A stretch of 64,000 bases of DNA, taken from Thiothrix winogradskyi (GTDB taxonomy: Bacteria > Pseudomonadota > Gammaproteobacteria > Thiotrichales > Thiotrichaceae). The notes under the pieces were generated by a model that worked only from the letters and a program-made list of their open reading frames with translations, had not been told where the DNA came from and did not search any database. The DNA lies in contig NZ_CP091244.1 of the NCBI RefSeq assembly GCF_021650935.1, positions 4,216,001-4,280,000 on the forward strand. Reading direction: 5' to 3'. A program made the translations under genes and the position numbers. Every line of letters starts with the position of its first letter. Position 1 is the first letter of the stretch. Below, piece after piece: positions 1 through 7,386 of the stretch.

Positions 1-334
1 TCCCGCCCCAGAATACATAATCGTGGTAACGCGCCCATTCCAGCTTGAGGCGTAGGGCTTGGACTGCACCACGGATTTGGCGCAAGTAAGGGATGTGGCG
101 TAGCAAAAAAACCCCTCCTAACCTCCCCTTATCAGGGGAGGGACAAGAGGTGGCGTTGGAAAACAGCAAACTCATTAGCTCGTCACGCTGATAAAAACGC
201 CAGCCACTGACGCCGACAACATCCTCTACTCGCGCATCATTCAACAATTCCCGCAACAAGTAAAAAATGTAATTCCCTACCCCCGTTCGGCGGCGCAGCA
301 ACGGCTGTATATCCACCAGCAATTTGATTCCCAT
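1..334 (-). CDS. Glycosyltransferase family 4, N-terminal part (gene runs off the window)
   Basis: The reading frame opens with ATG at 334 on the minus strand and stays open to the window edge. The N-terminus (MGIKLLVDIQPLLRRRTGVG, then NYIFYLLREL) is the typical first strand and glycine-rich loop of GT-B glycosyltransferases of family GT4/GT1, which usually add sugars to lipid-linked or polysaccharide acceptors. The start lies 6 nt after the stop of the upstream solute-binding protein gene, with an AGGA-like ribosome site, so the two are probably co-transcribed. Residues about 61-74 are encoded by a palindromic repeat inserted in frame. The acceptor cannot be judged from the fragment. Confidence 0.7.
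   Translation of the reverse strand, partial: MGIKLLVDIQPLLRRRTGVGNYIFYLLRELLNDARVEDVVGVSGWRFYQRDELMSLLFSNATSCPSPDKGRLGGVFLLRHIPYLRQIRGAVQALRLKLEWARYHDYVFWGG
111..150. repeat. Palindromic repeat (family A) inside glycosyltransferase gene
   Basis: A stem of CTCCCC/GGGGAG around TTATCA, preceded by CCCCTCCTAAC. The same core occurs at 26582-26674 and 54211-54246. It is read in frame here as part of the glycosyltransferase and adds about 14 residues without a stop. Confidence 0.8.
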
Positions 335-340
335 ACCGTC

Positions 341-2203
341 CTACTGCGTATACTTCTGCATCGCCGCAGGCACGTAATTTTCCAACGGCAAACTGCCCCG
401 ATTCAGCCCCAGCTTGGTCATTTGCAGGTTCTGAATGCGCTTATCCACAAACGATAATGACTGTCGCCGCATTAAAAACGTGTACGGCTGATCGTCCACC
501 ATAATCCGCTCGGCTTGTTGCCACAACGGCATCCGCTCCGCCTCATTGACGGTTGCGCGTGCTTGATCAATCAGCTTATCCAGCTCAGGATTTTTATAGC
601 TAATGCTGTTATCGCCATCGGTTTTCGCTTGGGTACTGTGGAACATCTGAAAAATGTCGGTTTCAATCCCACTCGTCCAGCCCAAGGTGATCGCGTCGAA
701 ATCTTTTTTGTTCAACGCTTCCAACATCACCGGCCATTCTTGTGGGAATGGCTCTAATTTCACCCCTGCTCGCGCATACAAATCCTTCAGCAACAACACC
801 ATGCGCTTGGTGTCTTCATTCGCTTCAAAGTAAGTCAGCTTGAATTCAAACGGCTTACCCGCCTGATCCTCCAGCAAACCATCGCCATTGCGGTCTTCAT
901 AACCCACTTCCTTCAGCAGTGCCTGCGCTTTTTCCAGATTGAATTCCCACGGCTGCAAGCTGGTGTTGTGCTGCTTACTGGTATTGCTGAACGGGCTAAC
1001 CGCTGGCTCGGCGTAACCGAGGAAAATATCCTGAATCACCCGCGACACATCGGTCAAATGCGACATGGCTTGGCGCACCCGTTTATCCGCAAAGCGCGTG
1101 GGCTTACCGCCGCGCTCCTGATTCCAGCCAATGTAGCTGTATCCTGCCACTGGCGGCATGTATTCAAAGTTATGGCTCTTATCCATAATTTGCGCGTCAT
1201 TTTTCAAACTGGCGTATTCATTCGGGCGAGCGCTATACGCATCAATTTGCCCATTGCGGTAGGTAGTCAAACGCGCACTGTCATTCTGAATGATTTTCCA
1301 TAACACACGGTTAAACGGCGGCTGCACATCGCCCCAATAACGTTCGTTACGCACCAACTCCACACTCCCCGCATCCGGTCGCCAGCCCTTCGGGTCGCTC
1401 ATGCGATAAGGGCCACTGCCCAGTAATAAACCTTTGGATTCATTGAACTCTTGCGGCTTTTGCAAATACGGCTCGTAAAAATGCTTCGGCAAAATGCTCA
1501 AGCCGCCCGCCAAATCAAACGCCTCGAAGTATGGCTCTTTGTAAACAAACACCACTTCGTATTTGCCATTCGTTTTGACTTCTTTGATTTTATCGAGGTA
1601 AGCGCGTTGACGCGGCGCTTGAATCGCCTCGGTCATAATAAATTGGAAGCTGAACACCAGATCGTCCGCCGTCAGCGGCACACCATCGGAAAATGTCACG
1701 TCATCGCGCATCTGAAAGGTAATCGTTAAACCGTCGGGGCTAACTTGCCAGCTTTTTGCGATCAAACCCTCCCATGCCAGTGTATCGGGATTGCGCGTCA
1801 CCAAACTTTCCAGCACGTAACCTTGCACTTCCGACGCATACGCATCGCCGGAAACCAGCGGTGTCAACGTTTTAAGGTTAGTGCCAAACGCCTCCACCGA
1901 CCAATCGCCTTGCGCATAATCCGGCTGTTGTGTCATGGCGTGAGCGCGTTGGAAAGCGGGGGAAATGCCGGATGCCTCACCCGCTGCGGCACTTTGTTGA
2001 CGCACCGCGCCACTGGCTAAAGCTGCCCGCAATTCACGAATGTCTTTCGCTTGTTCCGTCATGGTGGCTTGCACGTCGCCCAATTTTAGCCATTGCCGAT
2101 CAATCTGGTACATGGTCAACAGCATCAACACGATGACCAGGGTGATCAGCACATACAACAAGCCGTTGGTGGCACTCGATCGTTTTTGCATACGCTTGTT
2201 CAT
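341..2203 (-). CDS. ABC transporter substrate-binding protein, family 5 (peptide/oligopeptide type)
   Basis: A 620-residue protein of the SBP_bac_5 family (DppA/OppA-like), which captures peptides or other solutes in the periplasm for an ABC importer. The family signature is seen around residues 125-190 (ESLVTRNPDTLAWEGLIAKSW, then a FSDGVPLTADD block). Instead of a cleaved signal peptide or lipobox, the N-terminus has one hydrophobic segment at about residues 14-34 followed by a short coiled stretch, so it is probably anchored in the inner membrane. No permease or ATPase gene adjoins it in the window. The glycosyltransferase follows after 6 nt. The substrate is unknown. Confidence 0.85.
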   Translation of the reverse strand: MNKRMQKRSSATNGLLYVLITLVIVLMLLTMYQIDRQWLKLGDVQATMTEQAKDIRELRAALASGAVRQQSAAAGEASGISPAFQRAHAMTQQPDYAQGDWSVEAFGTNLKTLTPLVSGDAYASEVQGYVLESLVTRNPDTLAWEGLIAKSWQVSPDGLTITFQMRDDVTFSDGVPLTADDLVFSFQFIMTEAIQAPRQRAYLDKIKEVKTNGKYEVVFVYKEPYFEAFDLAGGLSILPKHFYEPYLQKPQEFNESKGLLLGSGPYRMSDPKGWRPDAGSVELVRNERYWGDVQPPFNRVLWKIIQNDSARLTTYRNGQIDAYSARPNEYASLKNDAQIMDKSHNFEYMPPVAGYSYIGWNQERGGKPTRFADKRVRQAMSHLTDVSRVIQDIFLGYAEPAVSPFSNTSKQHNTSLQPWEFNLEKAQALLKEVGYEDRNGDGLLEDQAGKPFEFKLTYFEANEDTKRMVLLLKDLYARAGVKLEPFPQEWPVMLEALNKKDFDAITLGWTSGIETDIFQMFHSTQAKTDGDNSISYKNPELDKLIDQARATVNEAERMPLWQQAERIMVDDQPYTFLMRRQSLSFVDKRIQNLQMTKLGLNRGSLPLENYVPAAMQKYTQ

Positions 2204-2256
2204 TTACTGCATAATTCAGGGGATTACAGCATAACATTAACGCAACAGGAGTTCAC

Positions 2257-3048
2257 ATGGGTTTTCTGACCGGCAAACGCGCATTGATTACCGGGGTCGC
2301 CAGCGACCGTTCCATCGCCTATGGCATTGCACAAGCCATGCACCGCGAAGGCGCGGAACTGGCGTTCACTTACCAAAACGATAAATTGAAAGGTCGCGTG
2401 GAAAAATTCGCGGCGCAATTCGGTTCCAGCATCGTGATTCCCTGCGAAGTGGCGGAAGATGCCAGCATTGAAGCCGCCTTCCAACAATTGGCTACCCATT
2501 GGGATGGCTTGGATATTGTGGTGCATTCCATCGCATTCGCTCCAAAAGAGCAGTTATCGGGCAGTATCGTGGATAACACTACCCGCGAAGGTTCAACCAT
2601 TGCTCACGACATTAGTGCTTACAGCTTTTTAGCACTGGCACGTTACGCGAAGCCGATGATGGCGGGGCGCAATGGATCAATGTTAGCACTCAGCTATCTG
2701 GGTGCTGTCGCCGCTATCCCCAACTACAACGTGATGGGCATGGCGAAAGCGAGTCTGGAAGCGGGTGTGCGTTTCATGGCAGCCGATTTGGGGCCGCAAG
2801 GGATTCGCGTGAATGCGATTTCCGCAGGGCCTATCCGCACACTGGCAGCATCTGGTATCGCCGGTTTCCGCAAGATGTTGGATCATTTCGAGAAATACGC
2901 ACCACTGCGCCGTAATGTGACCATTGAGGAAGTGGGCAATGCGGCGGCATTCCTGTGTTCTGATCTAGCGTCAGGGATTACGGGTGAAATCACCTATGTG
3001 GATGGCGGTTGGAATATCCTCGGCATGTCAGGGTTAGGCGAGGAATAA
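2257..3048 (+). CDS. fabI: Enoyl-[acyl-carrier-protein] reductase (NADH), FabI
   Basis: A 263-residue short-chain dehydrogenase-like enzyme that reduces enoyl-ACP in the last step of each fatty-acid elongation round. The N-terminus carries the FabI nucleotide-binding form TGVASDRSIAYGIA instead of the classic TGxxxGIG. The catalytic residues are visible: Tyr147 (LSYLGA), Tyr157 and Lys164 (YNVMGMAK), matching Tyr146/Tyr156/Lys163 of E. coli FabI. The length equals the family norm. An ACAGGAG ribosome site precedes the ATG. It is transcribed divergently from the solute-binding protein gene and stands alone. Confidence 0.96.
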   Translation: MGFLTGKRALITGVASDRSIAYGIAQAMHREGAELAFTYQNDKLKGRVEKFAAQFGSSIVIPCEVAEDASIEAAFQQLATHWDGLDIVVHSIAFAPKEQLSGSIVDNTTREGSTIAHDISAYSFLALARYAKPMMAGRNGSMLALSYLGAVAAIPNYNVMGMAKASLEAGVRFMAADLGPQGIRVNAISAGPIRTLAASGIAGFRKMLDHFEKYAPLRRNVTIEEVGNAAAFLCSDLASGITGEITYVDGGWNILGMSGLGEE

Positions 3049-3139
3049 TGACGGCGGGAAACACTTGAACCAAATGCTTTACTTATTCGACAGATAATCT
3101 ATATTTTTGTCTACTATTGGTAAATTTGGAGTGTTCCCC

Positions 3140-4399
3140 ATGCGTTTAACACCCTATCGCGGCTTATTGCGACATATTTATGTGTTATTGATAAGCAGCT
3201 TACTCATCAGCGCGTGTGGTGGTGGGAGTAATTCCACCACAGCGGGACAAGCTAACCTCTCTGATAATGCGAGTGACCAAACCCCAATAATTACGCCCGT
3301 TCCCGCCCCCATCCCCCCACGCATTACCAACGCACGCGGTGCGTTGCTAAACGATGGTGAGTTACGTAAAACCAACAGCATTACCGACAGCACACAAGCC
3401 ATCCGTGAAGCAGCGGATAGAACGCCTGACGTCATCCCGCTGTACGCTGTCAAACAATACCGCCTGACTTACCTGACACCGGATAAAGCAGGCAATCTCA
3501 TTACCGCATCAGGCATTGTTGCCGTCCCCCAAAAACCAGCGGGCGTAAAAAGCCCGTTGCTCAGTTTTCAACACGGTACAATTTTTTACGACCGTGATGC
3601 ACCCAGTAATGACACGGATGCGAAATCCCCCGTGAATATTTTAGCGTCACTGGGTTATGTCGTGGTCGCGGCGGATTACGTCGGCTATGGCGCATCCTTA
3701 GGCAAGCCGCACCCGTATTTGCAACGTGAACCGTCAGCGAATGCCGTCATCGACTTTATTACGGCATCTCGGCAATGGCTGGCAGAACAACGACTCCCCC
3801 TGAATGACCAACTGTTTCTCACCGGGTATTCCGAAGGCGGTTACGTCACCCTCGCTACACAACAAGCACTGGAAGCAGCGGGTGTGCCGATTACTGCCAG
3901 TGTTGCTGGCGCTGGCCCGTATGACTTGCGCTATACACTCGACACGTTGCTGAATACCAGAGCCGTGTTAGCGGCACTTGGTGACGTATTGGGTGATAAA
4001 TTAGGCTTAAGCCGCCCGGCACTGGCGGCACGTACCGAAAGCCGGATCGATGAATTGCGCGTCGACACCTTGATGTACTTCCTGATCCCACGCGATAGCG
4101 AAGCGAAATTCGACAAACAATTCCTACTCGAATGGATGGCAGATGATTATGCCGCACTCGCCCGCAACAGCGTTCATGACTGGCAAATTAAAACACCCAC
4201 CCGTCTCACTCACGGGCGTGAGGATGAAGCTGTGCCCTTTGGTAATTCGCCACGTGCGCTGGATACCACGCGGGTACGCGGCACTCAAGACATCGACCTA
4301 CTCGAATGCCTTGCCTCACCTTCCAATCACAGCGGCTGCATCAAACCGTATGCGTTGGAGATGACAAACTACTTCCGTACCTTTGCACGGGACTTGTAG
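3140..4399 (+). CDS. Secreted lipoprotein alpha/beta hydrolase (lipase/esterase-like)
   Basis: A 419-residue protein with a lipoprotein signal peptide: hydrophobic core followed by the lipobox LISAC, then a Gly/Ser-rich linker. The nucleophile elbow GYSEG (G-x-S-x-G) lies near the middle of the chain and is preceded by the oxyanion-side motif DYVGYG. A likely catalytic Asp is in HGREDEAVPF and a likely His in SNHSGC near the C-terminus. The fold resembles secretory lipases and esterases. The ATG at 3140 is preferred over an upstream TTG at 3107 because it follows TTTGGAG and begins the signal peptide directly. The substrate is unknown. It is probably attached to the envelope by lipid. Confidence 0.75.
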   Translation: MRLTPYRGLLRHIYVLLISSLLISACGGGSNSTTAGQANLSDNASDQTPIITPVPAPIPPRITNARGALLNDGELRKTNSITDSTQAIREAADRTPDVIPLYAVKQYRLTYLTPDKAGNLITASGIVAVPQKPAGVKSPLLSFQHGTIFYDRDAPSNDTDAKSPVNILASLGYVVVAADYVGYGASLGKPHPYLQREPSANAVIDFITASRQWLAEQRLPLNDQLFLTGYSEGGYVTLATQQALEAAGVPITASVAGAGPYDLRYTLDTLLNTRAVLAALGDVLGDKLGLSRPALAARTESRIDELRVDTLMYFLIPRDSEAKFDKQFLLEWMADDYAALARNSVHDWQIKTPTRLTHGREDEAVPFGNSPRALDTTRVRGTQDIDLLECLASPSNHSGCIKPYALEMTNYFRTFARDL

Positions 4400-4464
4400 A
4401 AAGGCATTTATCTTAGGAGGGAACTAGCGCATAATGCCCGGTTTCCTCCTCACTCTGAAGCCCC

Positions 4465-6507
4465 ATGTCCCCAGAAACAAATACACTTCCCACGTTCGCC
4501 GAATTCGGTCTTGCTGCCCCCGTGCTACAAGCCGTCCTAGACCTCGGCTATGAAACCCCGTCAGCCATTCAAGCTGAAACCATCCCTTACCTGCTGGAAG
4601 GCCGCGATGTCCTCGGACAAGCGCAAACCGGCACCGGTAAAACTGCTGCATTCGCCCTACCCCTGCTCTCACGATTGGACATGAGCAAGACCGGGCCACA
4701 AATTCTCGTCCTCGCGCCGACCCGCGAACTGGCGATTCAAGTTGCCGAAGCGTTTCAGAAATACGCGGGTAAACTCCCCGGTTTCCACGTCATGCCGATT
4801 TACGGCGGACAAGATTACCGCACGCAATTCCGCCAACTCGAACGCGGCGTACAAGTCGTGGTCGGCACACCGGGTCGCGTCATGGATCACCTGCGCCGTG
4901 GTTCACTCAAACTTGACGGCTTACAAGCACTGGTGTTGGATGAAGCCGACGAAATGTTGCGCATGGGCTTCGTCGATGACATCGAATGGATCATGGAACA
5001 AACCCCGCCAACGCGCCAAATTGCGCTGTTCTCCGCGACCATGCCACCGGCGATTCACCGCATTGCGCAAAGCTATTTGACTGACCCCGCCGAAGTCAAA
5101 ATCAAGGTAAAAACCACCACCGCCGACACCATCCGTCAGCGTTATTGGTTGGTCAGCGGCTTACACAAGCTCGACGCACTGACCCGCATCCTTGAAGCAG
5201 AACCGTTTGAGGCTGTTATCCTGTTCGTGCGCACCAAAAACGAAACCGTGGAATTGGCGGACAAACTGCAAGCACGCGGTTACAACGCCATCGCCCTCAA
5301 CGGTGACATTGCGCAAAACGTGCGTGAACGCACCATCGACCAGTTGAAGAAAGGCAAAATCGACATCCTCGTCGCTACCGACGTTGCCGCACGCGGCTTG
5401 GATGTGGAACGCATCAGCCACGTTATCAACTACGACATTCCGACCGACACCGAATCCTACGTCCACCGCATCGGTCGTACCGGTCGTGCGGGTCGTAGCG
5501 GCGAAGCGATTTTGTTCGTATCCCCGCGTGAACGTCATTTGCTGCGTAACATCGAACGCGCCACCCGCAAACCGATTGACCTGATGGAATTACCCTCCAC
5601 TGATGTCATCAACAATATGCGGATCGCCCAGTTCAGCCAACGCATCACCGACACGCTGGCAGAAGAAGGTTTGGATTTCTTCTCGCAATTGCTGGAAGGT
5701 TACGAGCGCGAACACAATGTACCTGCGATCGAAATTGCTGCGGCTCTTGCTAAAATGCTGCAAGGCGATTCGCCCTTGCTGCTGGAAGAACGTAAAAACC
5801 ACCCTGCGTTCAACCCGAATGCCGAGCGTGAACGTGATCAAGACCGTCGCCCCGGCAAGCGCAAATCCAATGCTGCCAACTCCGCCTTCAGCAGCGACGA
5901 CGACACCATTCCGATGGAACGTTTCCGCATTGCAGTGGGGCGTTCGCACGGGGTCAAACCGGGCAATATCGTCGGCGCGATTGCCAATGAAGCAGGCTTA
6001 GACAGCCGCTACATCGGTTACATCGAAATCCAAGACGATTGCAGCTTGGTCGATTTGCCCGCCGGAATGCCGAAAGACATTCTGCACGAATTGCGTACTG
6101 CACGGGTTGCCGGACAAATGTTGAATATCGAGCCAGCGGGTGAAGCGGCTGCGGATTATTCCCCCAACAAACCCAGTGGTGGCGGGCAACGCCGTGACCG
6201 TGGCGGTGATGATCGTCGCCCGCCGCAACGTCGTGATGGCCCACCACCACGCCGTGACGGTGGTGCAGGTCGTGGCGGTGATCGCCCTGATCGTCGCCCC
6301 CGCAGCGAAAAAGAACGCGCCCCGTTTGCGGGTGGTGACAAGCCGCGCTTTGCCGATGAAAAACCCAAGTTCGGGGCGGATAAACCCCGTTTTGCTGATG
6401 AAAAACCTAAATTCGGCGGTGACAAACCACCCGCACGCAAACCTGCTGTCAAAAAAGCTGCGCCTAATAAAGACAAAGGTAAACCCAAGCGTCCGCCTGC
6501 GCCTTAA
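4465..6507 (+). CDS. deaD: ATP-dependent DEAD-box RNA helicase (DeaD/CsdA type)
   Basis: A 680-residue helicase that unwinds structured RNA in ribosome assembly and cold adaptation. All core motifs are visible: AQTGTGKT (Walker A), PTRELAIQ, DEAD (VLDEADEM), SAT, ARGLD, and HRIGRTGRAG. After the core comes a DbpA/CsdA-type RNA-binding domain (FRIAVGRSHGVKPGNIVGAI and following, about residues 480-555). The C-terminal 120 residues are a charged low-complexity tail with Arg/Gly/Asp runs and a repeated block KPRFADEKPKFG. E. coli DeaD is 629 residues, so the tail makes this one slightly long. The downstream ATP-grasp gene begins 9 nt after the stop. Confidence 0.93.
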   Translation: MSPETNTLPTFAEFGLAAPVLQAVLDLGYETPSAIQAETIPYLLEGRDVLGQAQTGTGKTAAFALPLLSRLDMSKTGPQILVLAPTRELAIQVAEAFQKYAGKLPGFHVMPIYGGQDYRTQFRQLERGVQVVVGTPGRVMDHLRRGSLKLDGLQALVLDEADEMLRMGFVDDIEWIMEQTPPTRQIALFSATMPPAIHRIAQSYLTDPAEVKIKVKTTTADTIRQRYWLVSGLHKLDALTRILEAEPFEAVILFVRTKNETVELADKLQARGYNAIALNGDIAQNVRERTIDQLKKGKIDILVATDVAARGLDVERISHVINYDIPTDTESYVHRIGRTGRAGRSGEAILFVSPRERHLLRNIERATRKPIDLMELPSTDVINNMRIAQFSQRITDTLAEEGLDFFSQLLEGYEREHNVPAIEIAAALAKMLQGDSPLLLEERKNHPAFNPNAERERDQDRRPGKRKSNAANSAFSSDDDTIPMERFRIAVGRSHGVKPGNIVGAIANEAGLDSRYIGYIEIQDDCSLVDLPAGMPKDILHELRTARVAGQMLNIEPAGEAAADYSPNKPSGGGQRRDRGGDDRRPPQRRDGPPPRRDGGAGRGGDRPDRRPRSEKERAPFAGGDKPRFADEKPKFGADKPRFADEKPKFGGDKPPARKPAVKKAAPNKDKGKPKRPPAP

Positions 6508-6516
6508 ACCCGTGCC

Positions 6517-7386
6517 ATGAAACGTTGCGCTTTCCTCAGCATGGCAAGTTTGGAGAAGTTCGTCTGCTACGACGAGCTTCTCTACGCTCCCCTGCAACGC
6601 TACGGCTGGCACGCTGAAACGGTGGATTGGCGTGATAACAGCATCGACTGGAACCAGTTTGATGCTGTTATTATCCGCTCTTGTTGGGATTATCAGAGTG
6701 ATCCCGCACAATTTCTCACTGTCCTCGCCACCATTGAACGCTCCACTGCCAAACTCGACAATTCGCTGGAGGTGGTACGCTGGAATCTCAGCAAAACTTA
6801 CCTACGCGACCTAGAAGCCAAAGGCATTCCGATTGTGCCGACCGCATGGTTTCATGGTTTGGATATAGCACCATTACTTTCCCTCTTCACTCACTGGCAA
6901 ACGCCGGAAATCATTCTCAAACCTGTCATCAGCGCCTGTGCCGATGACACTTTTCGCTTAACACCAACCACCCTCACCCAACAATCTGCCACACTGATAC
7001 GTCTGTTTCAGGAACGTGATTGCATGGTGCAACCGTTCATCCCCACCATCGTCACCGAGGGCGAGTATTCGCTGTTCTTTTTTGGGGATGAATACAGCCA
7101 CACGATTTTGAAAACACCCAAATCGGGCGATTTTCGCGTACAAGAAGAACACGGTGGGCAATTGCAACGTGTCGAGCCAGAAGCACAGTTACTGGAACTG
7201 AGCCGCGCCGCACTTGCCGCGATCCCCGAACCGACGCTTTACGCGCGTGTTGACTGGGTACGTACCGGCAATGGCTTCGCGCTAATGGAATTGGAACTGA
7301 TCGAACCGTCGCTGTATTTCAATATGGATGCCACATCCGCCGAGCGGTTTGCGCGGGTATTTGCTACCCCCCCTAACGCACCTTAA
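6517..7386 (+). CDS. ATP-grasp domain protein (glutathione-synthetase/RimK-like fold)
   Basis: A 289-residue protein with an N-terminal Rossmann-like pre-ATP-grasp part (DAVIIRSCWDY), a lysine in the ATP site (EIILKPVISACADDTFR), the EGEYSLFFFG block, and a metal-binding strand MELELIEPSLYF near the C-terminus. ATP-grasp enzymes join a carboxylate to an amine or thiol through an acyl-phosphate. The nearest familiar relatives are the RimK-like proteins annotated as cycloserine-biosynthesis-like, which are common in bacteria without that pathway. It lies 9 nt after deaD and overlaps the convergent FecR gene by 4 nt. The substrate is unknown. Confidence 0.75.
   Translation: MKRCAFLSMASLEKFVCYDELLYAPLQRYGWHAETVDWRDNSIDWNQFDAVIIRSCWDYQSDPAQFLTVLATIERSTAKLDNSLEVVRWNLSKTYLRDLEAKGIPIVPTAWFHGLDIAPLLSLFTHWQTPEIILKPVISACADDTFRLTPTTLTQQSATLIRLFQERDCMVQPFIPTIVTEGEYSLFFFGDEYSHTILKTPKSGDFRVQEEHGGQLQRVEPEAQLLELSRAALAAIPEPTLYARVDWVRTGNGFALMELELIEPSLYFNMDATSAERFARVFATPPNAP

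Noticed and set aside
5998..6711. A 237-codon minus-strand open frame across the end of deaD
   Set aside because: Shadow of the Arg/Gly/Asp-rich helicase tail; it runs through two well-supported genes.
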